This document shows, one piece after another, positions 1 to 9,375 of a DNA stretch of 64,000 bases. This stretch comes from Scatosoma sp045644545 (GTDB lineage: Bacteria > Bacillota > Clostridia > Christensenellales > Borkfalkiaceae), in NCBI GenBank assembly GCA_045644545.1, contig JAZRHC010000017.1:3503-67502 (forward strand). The letters run 5' to 3'. A model generated the notes under the pieces. The model ran no database searches and had not been told where the DNA came from. It was given only the letters and a program-made list of their open reading frames with translations. Positions within the stretch are counted from its first letter, which is position 1; the number at the start of each line of letters is the position of its first letter. Both the position numbers and the translations under genes were made by a program.

Positions 1-534
1 CAAGCCGAGCCGCGGTTTTTCCGCGGTGACGAAAAAGCTTTGAAAGGCGTTTTGCAGCATAAACGCGGGCAACGCCGCGATAATGATCGAGCCGTATAAA
101 ACGCAGTATTCCACGAGCTTTTCGCGTTCCGCGCCCGAAAGGTCTTTTTCCCCCGCGCAAAGCCAAACGGAAATAGGACGAAGGAACGCGAGCCCCAAAA
201 CGGCGAGGAGCACGCCCAAAACCGCCGTCGTGTAGACGAGCATTGAAAAAATACGGTTCGCGCGTTCTCTATTTCCCGCGCCCAGCTCTTTGGCGACGAT
301 CGCCGTGCCGCCCGCGCCGAGCATAAACCCAAACGCGCCGAGGATCATAATAAACGGAAAGATCAAATTAAGCGCGGCGAACGGAAGCCCGCCGACGAAA
401 TTAGACACGAAAAAACCGTCCACGATACTATAAATGGACGTGAAAATCATCATCATAATAGGCGGCGCAACGAACCGCAAAAGCCTGCCACAGGTGAAAT
501 GATCGGATAATTGTATTTTTTCTGTCTTTTTCAT
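1..534 (-). CDS. MATE family efflux transporter (3' part beyond window edge)
   Basis: The first 178 codons of a multidrug and toxin extrusion (MATE) protein, an inner-membrane cation-coupled exporter. The ATG is at 534, and the reading frame stays open to base 1, so the C-terminal part lies outside the window. The N-terminus reads MKKTEKIQLSDHF and is followed by hydrophobic segments with the family-like stretch MMMIFTSIYSIVDGFFVSNF, then GAGGTAIVAKELGAGNRERA, which matches the loop after TM2 in MATE proteins. The substrate cannot be inferred. It is transcribed away from the foldase-like gene downstream of mfd only in the sense that both are on the minus strand; a hairpin separates them. Confidence 0.85.
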   Translation of the reverse strand, partial: MKKTEKIQLSDHFTCGRLLRFVAPPIMMMIFTSIYSIVDGFFVSNFVGGLPFAALNLIFPFIMILGAFGFMLGAGGTAIVAKELGAGNRERANRIFSMLVYTTAVLGVLLAVLGLAFLRPISVWLCAGEKDLSGAEREKLVEYCVLYGSIIIAALPAFMLQNAFQSFFVTAEKPRLGL

Positions 535-548
535 TTTTTTCCAAATTA

Positions 549-579
549 TAGCCCACTGCACTTTTCGTGTAGTGGGCTA
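549..579 (-). terminator. Hairpin between foldase-like gene and MATE gene
   Basis: A 13-bp inverted repeat (one wobble pair) with a TTTTC loop lies about 20 bases after the stop of the gene at 600-2660. The stem starts TAGCCCACT and closes AGTGGGCTA. The run of T expected after a minus-strand intrinsic terminator is weak (TAATTTGG), so termination is probable but not certain. Confidence 0.45.
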
Positions 580-599
580 CGTTCTTTTAATTTTTCGGT

Positions 600-2660
600 T
601 TACGAATCGATTTCGAGAAGGTCTTCGTATTTGGACTTATGAAGCTTCACGCAGGTATCGTTGTTGTATTCGAGAATAATACCGTTCTGCACGAGCGTCG
701 TGTCGTCGGAGATCTTGCTCTTTAAATATTCGTAGAACAGGTTGGCGAAAGTCCCTTCGCTTTCTTCCTTCGCCATATCCGTCCAATACGTTTCGTCCTC
801 CACGGCAAAGACTTCGCCCTTCGGGAACACGTAGGAAACGTAAATCAAATGCCAGCCGTAGTCGGTCGCACACACGACGTACGTGCCCGCGCCGTCCTTC
901 ACCGCTTCTTGCGCCGCGTATTCGAATTCGGGAACGTAGCTGGTTTTATCGGGCGAAACCGCGTAGCCGAGATACGTGTTCAAGCAACCGGTATCCGTGC
1001 TGTACGCAAACATCAGCTCGTTGACCTTGGAAACCGCTTCGTAGCTTGCCGTGCCCTTTACGAAATAGTTATCGAGGCTGACCGTTCCCACGTCTACCGA
1101 ACCTTTATAATACATAAAGCCTTGATAGTCCGTTTCGCCGTCCTCGTCCTCGTAAACGCCGTAGGTGCTCGTCAATTTATCTCCTTCGCCGCCGACGTAG
1201 CCGTTAAATTCTTCAATGAACTTGTCGATATCGCCGAGGTATCCCGAAGTCGCTTGCATTTTCGCTTCGTCAACCGTGCCTTGATACGCATAGCCGCCCG
1301 CGTATTGCCCAAGCGATTCGTATTTATCGGTATTCTTCAAATTATCTTGGAAGAAGTACCATTTATCACCATCTTTATACGCGTAGTTTTCGTCCTCGTG
1401 CTCGCAGAACCACGAATCGCGCAAGTCTTTATACTGCACGTTCTCCAAAAGCGCTTCTCTGTATTTGAAAAGCTCCTGTTCGCTAAGCCCTTTGTTCTTC
1501 GCCGAATTATACGCTTTTTCCTGCGTTGCGGAAAACGGGATCAGGATATTATAGACCATACCGAAGTTTTCCTGCGGGGAATAGAGCGCGAACGCGGTAT
1601 CCGAAAGCGAGCCGACCGCCGTTTCGAACGCGGAATAATCCTTGCCGTATTCTTCCGTTTGGGGCGCGAGCATTTCGCCGTATTTTCTGTTCACGTAAGC
1701 GGGCGTAAGCTTCGCGTAGGATTCTTCGTTTAAGTCCTCGGTGTACTTGGTGATAAGCGCCTGTTCAAGCTGCGCCGCAAGCTCCACGTAGTAGTAATCG
1801 ATCTTGGTGAAATCGGAGGTGTCCTCGCCCTTTTGAATGAGGTTGTTCGCCTGCAAATTCGCAAGGAAGCTATTATACGCAGTTTTACGTTTGGTCGTCG
1901 TCGAGCCGTCGAGCGCTTCGTATTCGCCGCACTCGTCCGCGGAGTTTCTGCCCGTATAAATTTCGTAAGCTGCGGGAACGTAATCGGTTTTTTCCGTGCC
2001 TACGTTCGTGGGAGTCGTTCTCACTTCGCCGTGATCGTGGGTTTCCTCTTCCGCCTCGATTAAGCTTTCTTCAAGCGAATCGAGAGAGCTGTTGATCGCT
2101 TGCTTGTGCGAGTAGACTGCTTGGTTATAAGCCGATTCATCCGCGCCGTTTTCCGTGAGGAAATATTTCAACACCGACACTTCGGGATGCGCTTTTAAAA
2201 GCTTCTTTTCTCTTTCCGTCGCCGCCGAGTCTTGCTCCGTTTTTACATACGCCAAACATTCGTCCGCCGTCAACCCGCCCGCGAGATAATACGCCATCGC
2301 GTGCTGCACGACGATTTTACGGCTGACGAGCATATCCATCAGCATTTCGAAGGTTTGCTTATAGGTGTAGCCGTAGCTGTTCACGTAGGTGTAGCCGACG
2401 CTCAAAAAGTAGGAAATCAAATCGCGCTTGGGAATATCCGTGGAAACTCCGCCCTTGTCGATAATTTCCGAAAGCGCCGTCGCATACGAGCCGTACAGCT
2501 CGTCCTTTTCAAGGTAGCTTGCGATATTCACTTCCGCGACGATTTGTTCTATATCCGCGTCCGCGTTCGTCGTGATAAAGCCGCAAGCCGCGCCCGAAAG
2601 CGCGAAGCCGAGTCCCAAAATAAGCGCCGCCGTCTTTTTAACCGTGTGTTTCTTGTTCAT
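600..2660 (-). CDS. Large PrsA/SurA-like foldase lipoprotein
   Basis: A 686-residue exported lipoprotein. It has a basic N-terminus, a hydrophobic signal at residues 9-25 and a lipobox-like LSGAAC with Cys26 as the lipidation site. Near the C-terminus, residues 602-608 (GWHLIYV) sit in a context that resembles the core of parvulin-type peptidyl-prolyl isomerases. The position directly after mfd is where many Clostridia carry a PrsA-like foldase, which supports the call. It is far longer than typical PrsA (about 300 residues), and the middle is acidic and unfamiliar. Catalytic activity is inferred only. Start chosen from ATG at 2660 with GGAG five bases upstream. Confidence 0.6.
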   Translation of the reverse strand: MNKKHTVKKTAALILGLGFALSGAACGFITTNADADIEQIVAEVNIASYLEKDELYGSYATALSEIIDKGGVSTDIPKRDLISYFLSVGYTYVNSYGYTYKQTFEMLMDMLVSRKIVVQHAMAYYLAGGLTADECLAYVKTEQDSAATEREKKLLKAHPEVSVLKYFLTENGADESAYNQAVYSHKQAINSSLDSLEESLIEAEEETHDHGEVRTTPTNVGTEKTDYVPAAYEIYTGRNSADECGEYEALDGSTTTKRKTAYNSFLANLQANNLIQKGEDTSDFTKIDYYYVELAAQLEQALITKYTEDLNEESYAKLTPAYVNRKYGEMLAPQTEEYGKDYSAFETAVGSLSDTAFALYSPQENFGMVYNILIPFSATQEKAYNSAKNKGLSEQELFKYREALLENVQYKDLRDSWFCEHEDENYAYKDGDKWYFFQDNLKNTDKYESLGQYAGGYAYQGTVDEAKMQATSGYLGDIDKFIEEFNGYVGGEGDKLTSTYGVYEDEDGETDYQGFMYYKGSVDVGTVSLDNYFVKGTASYEAVSKVNELMFAYSTDTGCLNTYLGYAVSPDKTSYVPEFEYAAQEAVKDGAGTYVVCATDYGWHLIYVSYVFPKGEVFAVEDETYWTDMAKEESEGTFANLFYEYLKSKISDDTTLVQNGIILEYNNDTCVKLHKSKYEDLLEIDS

Positions 2661-2736
2661 AACTGCTCCGATCTTCTATCGTAGTTTTTGCCTCGTTCCC
2701 GTCAACGGGATATACGATGGCTTATCATACTCTACT

Positions 2737-2765
2737 ATTATACCTTATTTTTTTTAAATGTGCAA
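2737..2765 (-). promoter_or_regulatory. Sigma-A promoter for the foldase-like gene
   Basis: On the minus strand TTGCAC (2760-2765) and TATAAT (2737-2742) are 17 bases apart, about 75 bases upstream of the start at 2660. It lies just after the mfd stop, so the foldase-like gene can be expressed independently of the prs-pth-mfd transcript. Confidence 0.6.
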
Positions 2766-2782
2766 ACGTTTTTGCTTATAAA

Positions 2783-5700
2783 CTATGTGAAAGTTAGCGC
2801 AAATTTCAAAAATTTTGTCATTTCCGCCATCAAAACGAGTCCGTCGGACTTTCCGAAAAATTCCACGACGGGCGCGGAAGTCATATTCAAGCGCACGATT
2901 TTTTGATACTTTTCCATCGCCGCCTGTATGCGCTGATCGCCGAGCGCTTCGAGGGAAGGGAATTCCAGCGCGCCCACCCCTTTCGAAACCGTGATTTTTT
3001 TCACGCCGAATTTGCAAGCGTAGCTTTTCAAAACCGCGATCACGAGCAGGTTTTCCACCGCGCGGGGAAGCTCGCCGTACGTTTCGCGAATAGACGAATA
3101 CACCCGCTTATAATCCTCCGTGGAATGTATTTCCGCGATCTGCTTATAGGTATCCAGTCTGCCCGCGCTCGATTCGACGTATTTTTCGGATATGTACGCG
3201 TTCACGCGGATATCCAGCTCCGCGCTCGTTTCGCTCACGCCCGTAAGTTCTTCTTTTAACAGCTTGGAATAGAGCTCGTAGCCGACCTTATCCATATGCC
3301 CGTGCTGTTCCGCGCCGAGAACGTTCCCCGCGCCGCGGATTTCAAGGTCGCGCATCGCGAGCTTATAGCCCGAGCCGAGTTCGGTGAATTCCATAATCGC
3401 TTTCAGCCTTGCGGAGGCGCTCGAGGTCATTACCCGTTCGGGCTTGAAGGTGAAATAGGCGTGCGCGAGCCGCGCCCCCCGCCCCACTCTGCCTTTAAGC
3501 TGATAGAGCTGAGAAATACCGAGCTTATCGCTGTCGATCACGATAATCGTGTTGGCGTTGGGAAGGTCGATTCCGTTTTCGATAATCGTGGTGGTGATCA
3601 GGATATCCGATTTCCCGCCGTAAAAGTTCAAAACGGCGTTTTCGAGGGTGTTTTTCTCCATTCTGCCGTGCGCCACGCTGATCTCCGCTTCGGGCAAAAT
3701 CGCCTTGATTCGAGCGGCAAACGTGAAGATACTTTCGACCTTATTATACAGGATAAACACCTGCCCGCCCCTCGAAATCTCGCGAATACACGCGTCGCGA
3801 ATAAGCGTTTCCGTTTCCTCGACCACGTAGGTCTGCACGGGCAGTCGTTCCCCGGGCGGGGTTTGAATGGTGGAAATATCGCGTATGCCCGAAAGGGACA
3901 TATGCAAGGTGCGAGGGATCGGCGTTGCCGTCATAGTGAGGCAGTCGATATCCTTGCGCAGATTTTTAATCTTTTCTTTATGCTCAACGCCGAAACGCTG
4001 CTCCTCGTCGAGGACGAGAAGCCCGAGGTTTTTAAATTTGATATCCGAGGATAAAAGCCTGTGCGTGCCGACGACGAAATCGATACTGCCGTCCTGCAAA
4101 CCTTTAAGTATTTCTTCCTGTTCTTTTGCGGTTTTGAAGCGGTTTAAAACCGCCACGTTCACGCCGAACCCGTTAAAGCGGGCGCAAGCCGTGTTGAAAT
4201 GCTGACTGCAAAGGACGGTAGACGGACACATCAACGCCGCCTGCTTGCCCGAAAGGATACAAAGATACACGGCGCGGAAAGCAACCTCCGTTTTTCCAAA
4301 GCCCACGTCGCCGCACAAAAGGCGGTCCATCACCTTCGTCGAGCACATATCCGCTTTGATCTCCTCGATCGAGCTGGCTTGATCGGGCGTGAGCTCGTGC
4401 TCGAACGCCCGTTCGAATTCGTCCATAAACACCGCGTTATCGGGGAAAGAATAGCCGCGCGCTTCGGCACGCTCGGCGTATAATTGCTTTAAGTCGAAGG
4501 CGAGCTTTTTGAGCGAGGCTTTCACTCTCGCTTTCACGCGTTCGAAGTCCGCCCCGCCTATTTTAGAAAGGGACGGGCTGGAATCGCCGACGTATTTGGA
4601 GAGGGTGTCCATACACTCGGCGGGAACGTACAAAACGTCGCCGTCCTTATATTCGAGAGCGATATATTCCTTCGTGCCGTCCGTCGTTTCGATTTTTTTC
4701 GTGCCGATCACTTTGCCGATCCCGTGCGTTTCGTGAACGGCGTAATCCCCCACTTCGGGCGCGGAGAACATATCCCCGCGACGGCGGCGCAAACGCTTGT
4801 TCTCGGCGGGTTTGGTATACAGATCTCCCGTGCCGATCACGGCGAGCTTGCACTCGTGCAGAACGAAGCCCTTATCCAGCTTTTCCGAAAGAATGCTCGC
4901 GCCTTTTTGCTCCCCCAGCGTTTTTGCGAGCGGGAGCACGGAAAGATATTCTTCGGAGAAGAGCTCGGAAAGCTTGACGGCGCGGTTGGGATCGCCCGTA
5001 TATAACAGCACGCGATAGCCGCCTTTGAGCCAGTTGCGAACGTCGATAAAAAGCTCGGGGAAGCCGTTTAGATATTTTGCCGTAGGCGTTGCGGAAAGGT
5101 TATAAATTTTTAAGGGATTGAGGAAAAAGGGATTGCCCGCGAAGGTTTGAAGCGCGAGGTTGCGGAATTTTTGCAGACCGCTTAAAAACGCTTGCTTTTC
5201 AAGCAACTGCCCCTTCGTGAACGCGAACGCCTCGCCGCCCGAAAACAGGCGCAAAAACCGTTCCTCGTGCTCTTTATACAGCGCGTTAAATTTATCGAAA
5301 AGCGTTTTGCCTTCGTCGAACACGATCACCGCGTTTTCGGGCAACAGCTCGAAAAAAGAAACGGCGTTTTCCAAAAGCGGCAGAACGAACGAGGTGTTTT
5401 CGCCCCCTTCCGATAAAATCGAATCCGCGATCTCCTTTGCGCGGGTATACGAGGGCATATCCTTATAATCTTTGAGCCCGTTTTGCAGGGCTTTTTCCAT
5501 TTGCGCTTTATCGTTTTCCGTCACGAACACGTCCGTCGCGGCAAGAATCGTAAGCTGCTTTTTCGATTCGAGGCGGTCGCCCGTTACCCCGTCGTAGGGC
5601 TTTATTTTTTCGACGGTATCGCCGAAAAAGTCGATACGGACGGGATTTTCCTCGTTGATCGGGTAGATATCGAGAATATCCCCGCGAAGGGCGAACGAGC

Positions 5701-6181
5701 CTTTCACTTCCACCTCGAAGCTTCGTTGATAGCCCATTTCGACGAGCGTTTTCGGGAGCGTTTCAAACGCGAATTCCGCGCCCTCCTCCAAAGCGATAAA
5801 AGGCAAGTCTTTTGGGAAAAGTTGCAAGAGCGCGTCGATTTCGCAAGCGACGAACGGACAGCCGTTTTTGAGCTCGAAAATCCCGCAAAGCCGTTTATAA
5901 AGCGCGTCTTTCGAAAGCGCTTTGCGATAGAGCAAAACCTCGTCTTTTGCGGCGATCACCGCCGCTTTTTTCCCTGAAAGCGCCGCCGCGCCCGCCGCCG
6001 CTTTTTGCGCGGAAACGGAGTCCGCCGTGATATACACGACGGGATATTCGAGCGTTGAAGCCACGAGGAGCTTTAAAGAATCGGAAACGCCGAAAACCGC
6101 CGTCGGCGTGCCGCGGCGGATATCTTCGGCGAGGGCGGGATAGTCGCCCCCGATCTCGTTAAACGAAAAAAAGTTTTTCAT
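2783..6181 (-). CDS. mfd: Transcription-repair coupling factor Mfd
   Basis: A superfamily-2 DNA translocase that removes RNA polymerase stalled at lesions and recruits UvrA. The 1132-residue length is normal for the family. Visible are an N-terminal UvrB-like region with the GSFALRGDILDIYP stretch (about 161-174), the RNA-polymerase interaction domain with the VGDYAVHETHGIGK motif (about 477-490), Walker A GDVGFGKT (624-631), DEEQ (725-728), the TATPIPRTLHMSL motif and the GRVGRG motif VI. The C-terminal TRCF domain is present. ATG at 6181 has a GAGGAG ribosome site. It is 27 bases downstream of pth, the usual Firmicutes order pth-mfd-foldase. The stop codon is TAG. Confidence 0.97.
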   Translation of the reverse strand: MKNFFSFNEIGGDYPALAEDIRRGTPTAVFGVSDSLKLLVASTLEYPVVYITADSVSAQKAAAGAAALSGKKAAVIAAKDEVLLYRKALSKDALYKRLCGIFELKNGCPFVACEIDALLQLFPKDLPFIALEEGAEFAFETLPKTLVEMGYQRSFEVEVKGSFALRGDILDIYPINEENPVRIDFFGDTVEKIKPYDGVTGDRLESKKQLTILAATDVFVTENDKAQMEKALQNGLKDYKDMPSYTRAKEIADSILSEGGENTSFVLPLLENAVSFFELLPENAVIVFDEGKTLFDKFNALYKEHEERFLRLFSGGEAFAFTKGQLLEKQAFLSGLQKFRNLALQTFAGNPFFLNPLKIYNLSATPTAKYLNGFPELFIDVRNWLKGGYRVLLYTGDPNRAVKLSELFSEEYLSVLPLAKTLGEQKGASILSEKLDKGFVLHECKLAVIGTGDLYTKPAENKRLRRRRGDMFSAPEVGDYAVHETHGIGKVIGTKKIETTDGTKEYIALEYKDGDVLYVPAECMDTLSKYVGDSSPSLSKIGGADFERVKARVKASLKKLAFDLKQLYAERAEARGYSFPDNAVFMDEFERAFEHELTPDQASSIEEIKADMCSTKVMDRLLCGDVGFGKTEVAFRAVYLCILSGKQAALMCPSTVLCSQHFNTACARFNGFGVNVAVLNRFKTAKEQEEILKGLQDGSIDFVVGTHRLLSSDIKFKNLGLLVLDEEQRFGVEHKEKIKNLRKDIDCLTMTATPIPRTLHMSLSGIRDISTIQTPPGERLPVQTYVVEETETLIRDACIREISRGGQVFILYNKVESIFTFAARIKAILPEAEISVAHGRMEKNTLENAVLNFYGGKSDILITTTIIENGIDLPNANTIIVIDSDKLGISQLYQLKGRVGRGARLAHAYFTFKPERVMTSSASARLKAIMEFTELGSGYKLAMRDLEIRGAGNVLGAEQHGHMDKVGYELYSKLLKEELTGVSETSAELDIRVNAYISEKYVESSAGRLDTYKQIAEIHSTEDYKRVYSSIRETYGELPRAVENLLVIAVLKSYACKFGVKKITVSKGVGALEFPSLEALGDQRIQAAMEKYQKIVRLNMTSAPVVEFFGKSDGLVLMAEMTKFLKFALTFT

Positions 6182-6208
6182 TCTCTCCTCTTTTTTCTCG
6201 GGTTTGCG

Positions 6209-6778
6209 TTAGGGTGCGGCGTTATATTTGCCCATTACGAGCTCGATATTTTTTCCGTGCGCGAACTCGTACGCCGCCTCCGCGGCGCGATGGCAAGCGG
6301 TAGCGAAAAGCTCGTAGTCCTCTTTTCTTATCTCCGACAAAACGTAGTTGATAATGGGAATCTCCACCCCTTCGTCGCGGATTCCCAAACGGATACGGGG
6401 GAAGTTTTTCAAGCCCGTTTCCCCGATAACGCTACGCATACCGTTATGCGTGCCCGCGCTACCCGAAGCGCGAATGCGGAGCTTGCCTTTGGGAAGGTCG
6501 TAATCGTCGTAGATCACCAAAAGGTTTTCTTCGGGAATCTTATATTTCGCCATAAGCTGCTTTACCGCTCTGCCCGAATTGTTCATATAGGTAAGCGGGC
6601 GGGCGATAATCACTTTTTCGCCGCCGACGTACGCTTCCGCAACCGAAGCTTCACATTCGGTTTTTTTGAACTTTACGCCGAACAGCTCTGCAAGATCGCC
6701 CGCGGCTAAAAAGCCCATATTGTGAAAGGTTTTTTCGTATTTTTTCTCGGGATTGCCGAGTCCAACGATCAGATACAT
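6209..6778 (-). CDS. pth: Peptidyl-tRNA hydrolase
   Basis: Releases tRNA from prematurely dropped peptidyl-tRNA in the cytoplasm. The 189-residue length is typical. It begins with the family hallmark VGLGNPEKKYEKTFHNMGF, where the catalytic His is His19, and has the conserved YDDYDLPKGKLRIR and GSAGTHNGMRS segments around residues 90-116. It sits between prs and mfd on one strand. A GC-rich hairpin (6802-6823) in the 75-base gap after prs has its T-tract on the plus strand, so it should not block minus-strand transcription strongly. Confidence 0.96.
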   Translation of the reverse strand: MYLIVGLGNPEKKYEKTFHNMGFLAAGDLAELFGVKFKKTECEASVAEAYVGGEKVIIARPLTYMNNSGRAVKQLMAKYKIPEENLLVIYDDYDLPKGKLRIRASGSAGTHNGMRSVIGETGLKNFPRIRLGIRDEGVEIPIINYVLSEIRKEDYELFATACHRAAEAAYEFAHGKNIELVMGKYNAAP

Positions 6779-6853
6779 ATTCCGTCCTTTTATTGAAATC
6801 GCCGCCGCGAAAAGCGACGGCGGTTTTTCTTTCGTGTGATAAGTAATTTTTTC

Positions 6854-7798
6854 TTAGTCGTAGAGCTTAGACATAGGCTTGTCGAGGTAGACGTTCTCGA
6901 TCGCCGCCGCGAAAATGTCCGCAACGGACATAAATTCGAAGTTGTCGAGCTTCTTTTCTTCGGGCATCAACACCGTGTCGAGCATTACGAGCTTGGTGAT
7001 CACCGATTTTTTAATTCTTTCGATCGCAGGTCCGCTCAATACCGCGTGCGTACAGCCCGCGTAGATGTCCTTCGCGCCGAAATCGCGAAGCGCCTGCGCG
7101 CCTTGGCAGATCGTGCCCGCCGTGTCAATCATATCGTCGAGCATAAGGCAATTTTTGCCGCTGACGTCGCCGATAATGCTCATAACTTCCATAACGTTGG
7201 CTTTGGGACGGCGCTTGTCGATAATCGCGATAGGCACGCCGAATTTTTCCGCAACCTTTCTCGCTCTTTTCACCGAGCCGAGGTCGGGCGCGACGACTAC
7301 GTCGATATTGCCCTGCTTTGCAAAGTAGTTGCAAAGGGTCGGGCCGCCGAGAAGATTATCGACGGGGATATCGAAAAAGCCTTGAATTTGCTCTGCGTGC
7401 AAGTCCATCGTAAGAACGCGGTCAGCCCCTGCCGCCGTGATAAGGTTTGCCACGAGTTTAGCCGTGATGGGATCGCGCGAACGCGCTTTTCTATCCTGAC
7501 GAGCGTAGCCGAAATACGGGATAACCGCCGTGATTCTGCCAGCCGACGCGCGCTTTGCCGCGTCGATCATAATCAACAGCTCCATCAGGTTATCGTTTAC
7601 GGGCGAAGAGGTCGATTGAATAATGAAAAGATCTCTGCCGCGAACGGTTTCCGCGATATGAACGTTGATCTCGCCGTCGGAAAAGGTTGAAACTTCAATG
7701 CCGCCGAGCTCGGTATTGAGCTTTTTGGCAATCGCTTCCGCCAAGGGGCGGTTGGAGTTACCGGAAAACAACTTGATTTCATTTCCGTGAGTGATCAT
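6854..7798 (-). CDS. prs: Ribose-phosphate pyrophosphokinase (PRPP synthetase)
   Basis: Makes phosphoribosyl pyrophosphate from ribose 5-phosphate and ATP for purine, pyrimidine, histidine and NAD synthesis. It is 314 residues, the usual class I length. The FSDGEINVHI segment (about 39-48), the YARQDRK flexible-loop region (about 98-104) and the PRPP-binding loop DDMIDTAGT (221-229) are all intact. GGAAGG precedes the ATG at 7798. It is the first gene of the prs-pth-mfd group, driven by the promoter at 7923-7951. Confidence 0.97.
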   Translation of the reverse strand: MITHGNEIKLFSGNSNRPLAEAIAKKLNTELGGIEVSTFSDGEINVHIAETVRGRDLFIIQSTSSPVNDNLMELLIMIDAAKRASAGRITAVIPYFGYARQDRKARSRDPITAKLVANLITAAGADRVLTMDLHAEQIQGFFDIPVDNLLGGPTLCNYFAKQGNIDVVVAPDLGSVKRARKVAEKFGVPIAIIDKRRPKANVMEVMSIIGDVSGKNCLMLDDMIDTAGTICQGAQALRDFGAKDIYAGCTHAVLSGPAIERIKKSVITKLVMLDTVLMPEEKKLDNFEFMSVADIFAAAIENVYLDKPMSKLYD

Positions 7799-7922
7799 AA
7801 AGTACCTTCCTTGTATTTTATTCGCTCCTTCGGCGCTTTACCGCGCACGAACAAAGCGGATTTTTCTTTTGCGTTTCGTTTGGCGGGCGACTTTGCCCGA
7901 CTTCCCCCGTACCGACATTACT

Positions 7923-7951
7923 ATAATAACTTTTTTCGCTTTTTAAGTCAA
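7923..7951 (-). promoter_or_regulatory. Sigma-A promoter for prs-pth-mfd
   Basis: TTGACT (7946-7951) and TATTAT (7923-7928) on the minus strand are separated by 17 bases, roughly 115 bases upstream of prs and just past the tadA stop. Confidence 0.7.
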
Positions 7952-7990
7952 CCGATTGAACGCGGTTTTTTAAATTTATTTAAAAAGAAA

Positions 7991-8503
7991 TTATTCCGCG
8001 CCGTTTTGCCCGTCCGATTTTTTTCGTTCCTTTTCTTCTTTCGCCTTCTGCCGAAGCCCCGAAAAAAATTCCGTTAAAAGCGCCGAACATTCCCCTTCCA
8101 AAACGCCCCCCGCGACCTCCGTTTTGTGGTTTAAGAGGTTGGAATCGGCAAGCGCGGCGGTAAGCGATCTGCCCTTTTGCTCGTACGCGCCGAAATACAG
8201 CTTGTCCACGCGAGCGTTGAGCGCCGCGCCCATACACATCGGGCAGGGCTCTAAGGTGACGTAGAGCTCCGCGCCCTCGGGAAGCCGCCACGAGCCGAAC
8301 GCCTTACAAGCCTTGTCGATCGCCATCATTTCCGCGTGCGCGGAGGCGAGCTGCAATTTTGCTCTGCGGTTATACCCGCTCGACACGACCTTATCTTCCA
8401 CGACCACGACCGCGCCGATCGGCACTTCGCCTTGGCGCAAGCCACGCTTTGCCGCGCGGATCGCCACGCGCATAAATTTTTCTTCTCTCGTTAATTTTTT
8501 CAT
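7991..8503 (-). CDS. tadA: tRNA adenosine(34) deaminase TadA
   Basis: Zinc-dependent deaminase that converts A34 of tRNA-Arg(ACG) to inosine. The HAE motif is at residues 56-58 (zinc ligand His56, proton shuttle Glu58), and PCPMC at 86-90 gives zinc ligands Cys87 and Cys90. The conserved EVPIGAVVV segment lies near residue 26. The 170-residue length includes a charged C-terminal tail of about 15 residues. It is 11 bases downstream of the M14 peptidase gene and probably cotranscribed with it. Confidence 0.93.
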   Translation of the reverse strand: MKKLTREEKFMRVAIRAAKRGLRQGEVPIGAVVVVEDKVVSSGYNRRAKLQLASAHAEMMAIDKACKAFGSWRLPEGAELYVTLEPCPMCMGAALNARVDKLYFGAYEQKGRSLTAALADSNLLNHKTEVAGGVLEGECSALLTEFFSGLRQKAKEEKERKKSDGQNGAE

Positions 8504-8514
8504 AGTCTATCCAA

Positions 8515-9339
8515 TTATATCCTAAGCTCCCGTGCTACCGCCGCCGAAAGAGCGCGAGGCGCGTTGCGGTTTTTTTCTATAATATCTTGCAAGCCCTCGT
8601 CGCCGATCGGGTGAGAAAGCCCGTCGTTTCCCGTTTCGATCGTGAACGCGGGAATTTTGAGCGTTTTTATGCACCAGTCCTTATACCCGCCCACGCTCCC
8701 TTTCGCTTGCTTTAAGGGATAGCCCGTCGAGCGGGAAAGCACCTCTGCCAGCCGCTTATCGCGGGGGCAGGTACGGAGCGACTGATAATAATACCAGTAA
8801 ATTTCCTCGCCTTTCGTGTGATAACTGAGGGTATATTGCGGGCGTATTTTTTCGGTGAAATTTTTGAGGGCGCGCGTTTCGGGTTCGGAAAAGGGGGACT
8901 GCCCGATATAGTTTTCCCCGCCCGCTTCGCGCACGTTTTTTACGCCCGTGCCCCAGTCCGCGTCGAAATTTACGTTAAGATCCACGCCTCGCGCGTTGGC
9001 TTTCCAAAGCCGAAGCTGATTTTTAGAAAAGTTTTTCAGCCACTCCCGTTCCGCGCCGTTCGGCACGGATTCAAGCCCGCGCTCGCAAATCAGCGCGCCG
9101 TCGGGGTTTACGAGCGGCACGAGCCATAAACTGCCCGTGATCGGCGTTTTAAAATGCTCCACGGCGAGCCTTGCCGTGATAAATTCCCTGCCGTGCACGG
9201 CGTAAGTAGCGATCCCAACGGGCGAGCCCTCGCCCGTTTTTACGGCGTAGAGCTCACGCCCCAAAAGGCTTTTTCCGATCACTTGTTTTTCCGCGTTGGC
9301 GGTTTCGTAAAATTCGCTTATCCGTTGATAAATATCCAT
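8515..9339 (-). CDS. M14 family zinc carboxypeptidase
   Basis: A compact 274-residue metallocarboxypeptidase of the M14 family. Zinc ligands fit HGRE (His49, Glu52) and His174 in the SYHTKGEEIYW segment. The general base fits Glu235 in AFTIETGNDG. Relatives hydrolyse gamma-D-glutamyl-diaminopimelate bonds in wall peptides, and the Asn-Pro-Asp and DLNVNFDADW stretches agree with that subgroup. There is no signal peptide, so a cytoplasmic peptidoglycan-recycling role is an inference. ATG at 9339. Confidence 0.85.
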   Translation of the reverse strand: MDIYQRISEFYETANAEKQVIGKSLLGRELYAVKTGEGSPVGIATYAVHGREFITARLAVEHFKTPITGSLWLVPLVNPDGALICERGLESVPNGAEREWLKNFSKNQLRLWKANARGVDLNVNFDADWGTGVKNVREAGGENYIGQSPFSEPETRALKNFTEKIRPQYTLSYHTKGEEIYWYYYQSLRTCPRDKRLAEVLSRSTGYPLKQAKGSVGGYKDWCIKTLKIPAFTIETGNDGLSHPIGDEGLQDIIEKNRNAPRALSAAVARELRI

Positions 9340-9375
9340 ACGGACAGTATATGCCGCGGGGCTTAAAAAGCGTGC

